From assembly GCA_030248195.1 (NCBI GenBank), contig JASAND010027904.1, forward strand, positions 1-64,000: a stretch of 64,000 nt of DNA, written 5' to 3'. Position 1 is the stretch's first letter; each line of letters opens with the position of its first letter. Shown piece by piece: positions 57,216-64,000 of the stretch. The stretch is from Trissonchulus latispiculum (Eukaryota > Nematoda > Enoplea > Enoplida > Ironidae). Below the pieces are notes generated by a model. It made no database searches and had not been told where the DNA came from. It saw nothing but the letters and a program-made list of their open reading frames with translations. The translations under genes were made by a program, and so were the position numbers.

Positions 57216-57919
57216 ATAATTTCTATTATCAAGTCTTTCTGCAATCTAGCTTTCAAAGAAGATAGATCTCTCCAGAAAAGTCTTCGACATTTTCTTTTTT
57301 ACTGTGCAAATTTCCTTTATTTGAAATTTAAATACCTACCGTATAGTTTTTCAAATCGGATAAAGCTCACCACTTTGAGAGATTTCGCGAGTTTGTTAGC
57401 CTTTTACCTGAAATCAAGATTTATATAATCTGTTTTTGTGCTAGCTCAGATGACAACAATAACAACTTATCGTGATAGAAATTAAACTGAACAAATGTAC
57501 ATATGCGTAATAATTGTTCAATTTAGTTTAACACGTCATGCAACACAATGTAATTGGCGCTTTGTTGTAATCTTCGGTTGATGGGGCCCGGGAGGGGGCG
57601 GGTATTGGGGAGTAGGGGAGAGGCAGCTAACCTTCTTCCAGTCCAGAGATAACCCTTAAAGAGACCCTCTTCCTCATCCAGACAGTATGTTGAGTTTTTT
57701 TAGAGCATTTCAGGCGAGGTCAGAAGCTGAAATCACTTCTTTTGTCCCCCCCCCCCCTCCATCTAAAAATTCTGTTACATCTTAATATTAACTGATTGCA
57801 GCTCCTGTCTTGCGCTTATACGAGAACCCTTTCGAAATAAGGGCTAAAGCATGTCTGTAGTAAGTTTAGGGATTTTTGCTTGGTACGCACGCTTGTGTTA
57901 CCGTTCTTTGATGTTTTAG

Positions 57920-58040
57920 GTCATGAAACTTCTTCAAAAGAGTCACACCGTTCAAGACGCGAAGCTATTTTGCATGTCCAGGATCACAGAATTGTTGGAG
58001 GCCAAGTCCCGTCGTCTTTGTCAGGACAACAAAAATTTAG
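57920..58040 (+). CDS. ING: ING-family protein, exon 3
   Basis: After a GATGTTTTAG acceptor, 121 nt encode residues 117-156: VMKLLQKSHTVQDAKLFCMS then RITELLEAKSRRLCQDNKNL. This matches the second half of the ING dimerisation/leucine-zipper-like helix (SQELGDEKIQIVxQMxELVENR in ING1/2). It ends TTTAG|GTGCTT leaving one base. Confidence 0.88.
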
Positions 58041-59245
58041 GTGCTTGTTTTGCTTAGTTATCTGCATTGGTATTGGGTTTACAGTTAAGGAATCATGAAT
58101 TCTCATCCGCTGTTTTATATTTTGCGTTGGCCTAATAGTGGTTCAAGAACCTAGAATAAAAAAGGGAAAGCTAACCCCGCAGAATTCTCCTACCCTTGTC
58201 AAAGTCTAGGGTGCCGGTGCTCATCCCCGGTTGTACAGCCCTTGAGCCAAATCCTAGAATACGATACTAAAATGTGTTTTCTACAGCGTGTTTTCTAGAT
58301 AAGGTTATTACTGGACTAAAGCATCTTTCCTAAATAGAACTTGCTAAGATAGACAATTTACCACAACAATCCGCAGAAGCGGAAAAACTTTTAATAAATG
58401 TGCGTTTGTTTGAGCTAAAAATAAACTTTATGGAGGGCTACTTGTGTAAAAAAATTCTACCTTCACCGAGGTCGCTCGAGTTTTTTTAAAAGTCGGTTTT
58501 AGCTGTTGTAGTAATCGTTTCTGTGTGGCAACACCAAATCTTTTCGAACTTTACAAATATGCACAATGTCTACATAAATCGGTAGTTTTTTCAGCTCTAA
58601 ACTTTTCTTCTTGGCACAAACGTCAATTTTCTAGCAGTTTCAAGTTATCGGTCAAAAGCCGTATCTTCATGATTTTTTCAATTTCAGTGTTTTTGTCTCA
58701 CAGAAATGATTACTACAAATGTTCGAAACCGTATTTCGACAAAAGCTCTTTGACAAGTTTCAGATACTGTATTCAGCCACAAAATGAGCTATAGAACGTT
58801 AGAACGGTTTTGATTTGTGTTGCCAGAAGCGAAAAATCTAAAGTTCCAATTTTGGGCCGTTTTCAACAGGAATTGGAAATATTGAATGACTGTATCTTTT
58901 TCTATTCCTGGACGAAATTGCCTCAAATTTCAATGGATTGTGTAGAGCCCTAGGGAGTGTCAATGGGCACAATTTGAGCTAAATCGGTGAGGGTAGAATT
59001 TTTGATCCAAGTAGCCGCCCCCCCCCCAAGAAAAAACTACGTACATGAAGGTTTGCCCTATAAGTTATTATTTGTGCTGATTATTATTAGTGGAATGGAA
59101 TGACATGAACAACCGCCCAACAGTACACAAATATTTCCACACATATACGTAGATAGGCATACGATGACAAAATCAGTATACAAGATTAGAGTTCAGTTAG
59201 TTCTAGTGATTGAATGATTAATTACGTATGTATATATATTTTTAG

Positions 59246-59395
59246 AAGCGATTCTGTCTCAAAATGCTGCTGACGCTTCCAAAGGCGGGGACGGTCGATC
59301 GGACACTCCAACGAGCCTGAGTGGAGCCAAGTCGGGTGCGCCCACCTCCACTGCTCGTCCTTTTCCTAATAAAATGCACTTAAATCAGTCCTTTC
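59246..59395 (+). CDS. ING: ING-family protein, exon 4
   Basis: It follows a TATATTTTTAG acceptor. Residues 157-206 (EAILSQNAADASKGGDGRSD ... NKMHLNQSF) complete the helix end and enter the low-complexity Ser/Thr/Gly linker usual between the ING domain and the PHD finger. Donor TTTC|GTAAGC, one base carried over. Confidence 0.82.
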
Positions 59396-59837
59396 GTAAG
59401 CACCCTCATTATCTATCTGTCTATAGTACTGTCTTCACATTTTATCTCTGTATGATTTATAGGAAAATGCATTTTCCTAACCGAACAGCAACAAACTATT
59501 AACGTATTATTTCTATTTGTCCACTGCTATCTTCAGTTTGTTTCATTCATTCAATTCTTCTCTGTTGCCGTTCGAACACTGGACACTTCTGCTTATAATT
59601 GACACGAATCACTGTACAACTGTTTGTCTATTCATGCTGTGTTGGATCAGTATATATTTTTGTAGTCAAGTACGTACTACGAATGCGACGCCTCTATAAA
59701 TAGGAGCTGTATATACGTATTGATGAGCGTTTTTGGTTTGCTAAAACTTTGCAGACTGGACTGTTTAGTTTTTTTCTGCCAAATTTGTTTTAAAACAGTC
59801 AAGATTTCTATGTATGTCAGCTACCGGATGACATCCC

Positions 59838-60087
59838 TGGGACCAACGTTATCAAGCATCTCAACCCGGGTTGGCATGGGGGTTGAAATCTTCGACCCAA
59901 TGTTATCAAAACAGGGCTGAATAAACCCGGGTTGAAAAAACAGGGTTGGGTTTAAAATCTGGGTTGAGTTAGAATCGAATTAACGCTGGCAAGGCAACGA
60001 TAGGTCCACCACTGAATGTTTTGATAACACTGGGTTGAACACCGTGGTTTAGCCAACGCCAACCCGCTTTTGATAACAGCGGCCCCA
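59838..60087. mobile_element. MITE in ING intron 4
   Basis: TGGGACCAACGTTATCAA at the left is opposed by TTGATAACAGCGGCCCCA at the right. Both sides repeat AACCCGGGTTG-like dyads. About 250 bp, no ORF. Confidence 0.6.
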
Positions 60088-60248
60088 GGAAGGTCTGGTC
60101 TAGTTAGACGCCTTGAACTCGCCCCCCTGGGTGGGGCTCAGGTAAGTGTTACCAAACTCACATATTCATAATAATCACTACGTGCATGACTATTTTCCTA
60201 TTTGCATGTGCATACGTACCTACATCCATAAAGTATCTGCTTTTTTAG

Positions 60249-60397
60249 AATTATCTGATCTTATGGTGGCTAAGCGGCAGTGTGCCTTGAATCCCGGCTC
60301 TGCTGCTAGTGGTACTGGAGGTGGCTCCGGACTAGCATCTACCCCGACAAGTGATGGTCGTCTGAAGCGACCGCGACGGCAAAATAAACTTCTTCAG
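60249..60397 (+). CDS. ING: ING-family protein, exon 5, followed by a GC donor
   Basis: Residues 207-256: QLSDLMVAKRQ, a Gly/Ser-rich run, then LKRPRRQNKLLQ, a likely nuclear-localisation segment. The exon ends CTTCAG and is followed by GCAAGC. Splicing there is phase 0, exactly what exon 6 requires, and it fits the rare GC-AG intron class. The nearest GT sites downstream give the wrong phase or add unlikely residues. Confidence 0.82.
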
Positions 60398-60985
60398 GCA
60401 AGCTTTCTTCTAAAATTCTTAAGTAGGACTGTTAGATTCAGCTGCAGAATCTTTCTTTTTGTATGTGAAAAACAATATTAACCTGCGAAAAACTCAGTTC
60501 GTAATATTCTGATGATTATTTTTATCTTTCGATGAATTTTTCTTGTCCACCCTAAAACTAGAAGAAATTAATTTTTATGATTTATGCGTTGAGCTCATGT
60601 GTAGTGTGCCGAAGTGCATTTGTGGATAAATATCATAAGTGTTTAATATTAAGCAAAGGTATTTTGTAACTCAATTCTAAACGTTGAATATTTAGCATTA
60701 GCCACGCAAATTTAAACGCCACAGAGTTTGTAGTACTGCAACTTATACTAAAAACTAGACTGCCGGTTCTGCAGAATGATTGGGCATTGCTGAGACACAT
60801 GCAGATCAGATTGTTGTATTTTGTCAGCTGTAGAATTCAATCAAAGAAGGTGAGATCAGAACGCTAAACTATACTACAACTAAATCAGACCAATGAAAGT
60901 CAGTATTTTCGCGTATTTTCTGCGATTTACAATCTTCAACCATTATGTTTTTCATTTTTTATTTATTCAGTTTTTTTAATTTTAG

Positions 60986-61396
60986 GACTTTTTGGATGAT
61001 AATGAAATTGCTGAGATTGTTTCGGCCACTTCGGGCGTCGGCAGTGTGCCGACTTCTGGCAGCGGCTCTAAACGAGACCGTAACAATAGCAGTTGTAATA
61101 GCAACACTGGCCCCGCCGTAAATGGGGGTGGTTCTGCCCAGGCAATTGCGGACTCTGCCACTGCTCCGAAACGAAAGGGAGTGGGCTCGGCAGGCGAGTC
61201 AGGGGGCTGCTCTGCCCCTGGTGGAGGCTCCAGTACCCCGGCGGCGGGAACTGGGGGTGGTGGAACGGGCAGAGGCAGGCCGGCGGCTGGGACCAGTAAA
61301 AAGAGAAAACTGGCGGGGGCTGGTAAGGCGATGACTCCGGTCCCAGTAGAGCCGCCTATTGATCCAGACGAGCCTACCTATTGTCTTTGTGATCAG
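60986..61396 (+). CDS. ING: ING-family protein, exon 6: linker and start of PHD finger
   Basis: 137 codons at phase 0 both sides (residues 257-393). It starts DFLDDNEIAEIV, passes through a long Gly/Ser/Ala-rich linker with basic clusters APKRKG and TSKKRKLAGAGK (nuclear localisation), and ends PPIDPDEPTYCLCDQ. C389 and C391 are the first two PHD zinc ligands, and Y388 matches the first aromatic-cage residue (Y215 of human ING2). The intron after CDQ lies at the same place as in other ING genes. Confidence 0.93.
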
Positions 61397-62716
61397 GTAC
61401 ATATGCTGCTTATTTTAGTACTTCCGCTTTTTGGATCATATAACGATTTAGGTGGTGATTCCTTTTGGAGACATCAACTTTGAACCATTATTACTCATTC
61501 ATTATTTGGAGTTAAGAAGCTACTTTTATATCAAAATATAGCTTAACAATAACATGTTCTCTTTTTAATGAATAAAATGAAACCAATTTTGGTTTTCGAA
61601 AATATTTTTAACGGATTTTTGAAGAAGTGAAATTTTTAGATTTTTTGCATGTTGAAGTAAATTTTGTTGTGAGACATCGGTTATATCATCTGATATCTCT
61701 ATAAAATAGCTGGGGTCCCTTTTTTATTTATTGTGAAATCGCACTTCGTTATAGAGAAATGAGCTGAAATGTAAGTGCAACCATTTTGCCTACTTTTCGC
61801 AACTTTGGCAAGCGACTACTTCAGCTATAAAGCAGCAATCGGGGCAACTAAAAAGGGTCCAGGGGTATTTTTGTGTAGAACACATGTGGTAAGTGGCAGC
61901 TGTCTAGGTCGCATAGCAAATTGTCCACAATCGCTGGAAAAAATTTGGTGCTGTTTTTGAAGAAAATTACATTTTGTATGATAGCAGCGTACGGGATTGC
62001 AGTTGGAAGATGACAATGCATGCGATAATTAGCCCCTGTGAGATATTAAATTCGACACCCTTAGTTTACTTTTACTGCTTGTATAGCTTAAGTAGTCATG
62101 CATTATTTGATTTCTGCAAAATAGACAACTTTTGGACGCCGAAATTAGAAAGTTGGCTATATCTCACGATAGATAAAAGGTAGAAAGTTGTTTCAAAAAG
62201 CAAAAATGTAGAGTACAACGAGATCTTTCGAATGAACTTAGTTATAACTGTGAGACTGCTGTCAAACAATCAAAAACTGGCAGAAACCATCCTGAACGCT
62301 AATGTTGAAGTATTGAAACGGGATTGCGCAGATGGTGTTAGAACGCAAGACGAACTTATTTTGGAAAGTTTCATCAATTTTTTTCTTGATTTAAGCCGAC
62401 AACCAACAATACGTGCCCAAAAGGAATCACCACCTTAAAAGATTTGCCTCAATATTGTAGCATTGTCCTTGTGTTTGCAAAAATTCATTTGAGTTTTGAT
62501 TAAATATTTGACCATAGAAGTCAATTAGTTTTGAGTTGGTCATTTTATGTGAATTACCCAATACGTCACGTCTTTAAACAGTAAAATTTTGCTGTCTTGC
62601 TTTAAAATTTGACAATACTTACAGTACAAGTGTTCGTTACTTACTGAAGCAAGTAGCTTATTTGAATTAACAATTTATATTCTTTCAGGTTTGGCTCATT
62701 TTATGGCTATTTTTAG

Positions 62717-62878
62717 GTTTCGTTTGGAGAAATGATAGCCTGTGATAATGAAGAATGTGCAATCGAATGGTTTCATATTGCTTGTATTGGACTGACCAAA
62801 CCCCCTCGAGGGAAATGGTTCTGTCCCAATTGTAGAAAATCCACAACTGATAGAGCCAGTGGAAAGAAAGACAAATGA
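62717..62878 (+). CDS. ING: ING-family protein, exon 7: PHD finger and C-terminus
   Basis: 53 codons plus TGA complete a canonical C4HC3 PHD finger. Ligands are C389, C391, C402, C407, H413, C416, C429 and C432 by the assembled numbering. [20 protein letters not shown] keeps M399, D403 and W411, equivalent to ING2 M226, D230 and W238, so H3K4me3 reading should be intact. VSF replaces the usual VSY. The basic tail [14 protein letters not shown] is shorter than the polybasic region of ING1/2. No perfect AATAAA is evident soon after the stop. Confidence 0.95.
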   Translation, partial: VSFGEMIACDNEECAIEWFHIACIGLTKPPRGKWFCPNCRKSTTDRASGKKDK

Positions 62879-64000
62879 AATGAATTTTTATTTACTATTT
62901 AATTGATTATTTATTGATTTTAAATTAATTCTGTAACCGATGATATTTAAATTATTTTGCCCTGCTTCCGTGGAGGCAGGGGTGTCATCCATGATGATGA
63001 TTATAGTCGTGGAAGGGTGAAAGAGAGGCGGGGGCGGGCATTCTGCAAGGACTTAGCCTTGTTCCATTTCCAGCCGGATACTTGGATTTTATACTGGGGG
63101 GGTGGGGGCAGGGTATTTTTAGGGGCCTTTCGGAAGAGGGGGTCCAGTGGGAGGGGAAAGATTTTTAAAAGCGCCAAAAAATCAGTATTTTTGCCGTGTT
63201 TTGTAAAAACTTGGGCACCCACACAATCTCAGGAGGAAGAGAGCAAAAATCCCGCTATGAGAAGATAATTCGCCCCACCCCCTGTAAAAATACCCTGAGA
63301 GAGGGATGTCTCCCCTTACTTTTGGGGTCCCTCACTCGTGCCCTTTCTCAATCACTAAAAGCTAGTCTCCGTAAAAGTAAAAAATTTAGGCTATTTGTCG
63401 CCATAAAACTTTAAGTTCCCCGTAACCTCCTCGCTTTGCCCATTTGTTTTGCTCAGAAACTCCGCACAAGTTAGTCGGGTATGTCCAACTACCTTTTCTT
63501 ACAATGGTAACTCTTTATCAACTAGTTAAGGATAGGTAGATGGGTTGGCCTTGTTGGTCACTTCCTTTTGGATCATTTGATCTGGCTAAGACTTAGCGTC
63601 CGCTAAGCATTACACCTGCCGAGGCGGACCCCCATATTGCCTACGGGCAGAGTGGCCGAGAACAGACAGACAGACAGACAGACTAGAGTTGAGAGAAAGG
63701 CTATAGGTGTGAACCAGAATTGCCACCCGTACGTGAGTTTCCTAAGTTATGTCGGTTCAGATGAGCTGCGTGTGGACCAGTTTTTGCATTATTTATTACA
63801 AGTTTGGTTTAAGCTCAGCTGTTGTTGAGCAGTTGTGAACTCTGGACGAAGAATTGAAAAGCACCTGGCAATCGTAGGGATGCATAATTTATGCTACTTT
63901 TTGTAGACTGTTGAAAATTATTTGTTCACTTCTGAAGACGTTGTTTGAAATAGTTATAATCTTACTACAATTTACGTAAATTCTCGTGACATGTAACTAT
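62879..64000. other. Downstream flank, no gene seen
   Basis: AT-rich 3' flank to about 62950, then a G-rich block (63010-63150) related to the poly-G families, and a short (ACAG)n run at 63664-63682. No ORF with recognisable content. Confidence 0.4.

Noticed and set aside
61122..61402. Alternative frames inside ING exon 6
   Set aside because: The GC-rich Gly/Ser linker keeps other frames open. Only the chosen frame leads in phase into the PHD finger.

Overview
The window is nuclear DNA of a multicellular animal, most likely an invertebrate; I cannot place the taxon. The evidence is a split Inhibitor-of-growth (ING) gene with spliceosomal introns, a CR1/Jockey-type LINE, and many hAT-type, Ginger-like and foldback-type DNA elements. 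The DNA is A+T rich with sharp poly-G/C islands. There are no operons, CRISPR arrays or prokaryotic signals. All six ING intron acceptors end in a T-rich TAG.

Region by region. (1) 1-12.3 kb: mostly host DNA with exon-like blocks of one or two unrecognised split genes (2983-3042, 4805-4908, 5105-5348, 5357-5408, 6824-7000, 12137-12213), interrupted by a Ginger-like element (7573-8975, 4-bp target duplication) and a hAT-type element (9023-11994, 8-bp duplication) that itself carries a solo LTR. (2) 12.3-19.5 kb: a tRNA-like sequence, a 90-codon ORF, small inverted-repeat elements and a 5'-truncated LINE with an intact 833-codon endonuclease/RT frame. (3) 19.5-50.6 kb: almost wholly repeats, dominated by a modular composite element in about nine copies. 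Each copy is built from a 185-bp inverted-repeat 'A cassette', a short link, a tandem array, a conserved ~0.5-0.6 kb tail and a GC hairpin terminus. Copies sit against (TA)n tracts. The array slot holds five different satellites, yet their periods cluster at 145-153 bp and each carries an internal dyad. Poly-G elements (family C, 5-6-bp duplications) and hAT MITEs (8-bp duplications) are nested throughout. (4) 50.6-62.9 kb: the seven-exon ING gene on the + strand, about 446 aa, with an N-terminal ING domain and a complete C-terminal PHD finger. Exon 1 lies in a ~210-bp gap between two composite elements, and intron 5 uses a GC-AG splice pair. (5) 62.9-64 kb: no gene seen.

The only confidently identified cellular gene is ING, a chromatin reader expected to recruit histone acetyltransferase or deacetylase complexes to H3K4me3. 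The standout feature is the modular satellite-bearing composite family. The ORF calls in the repeat region are otherwise incidental.
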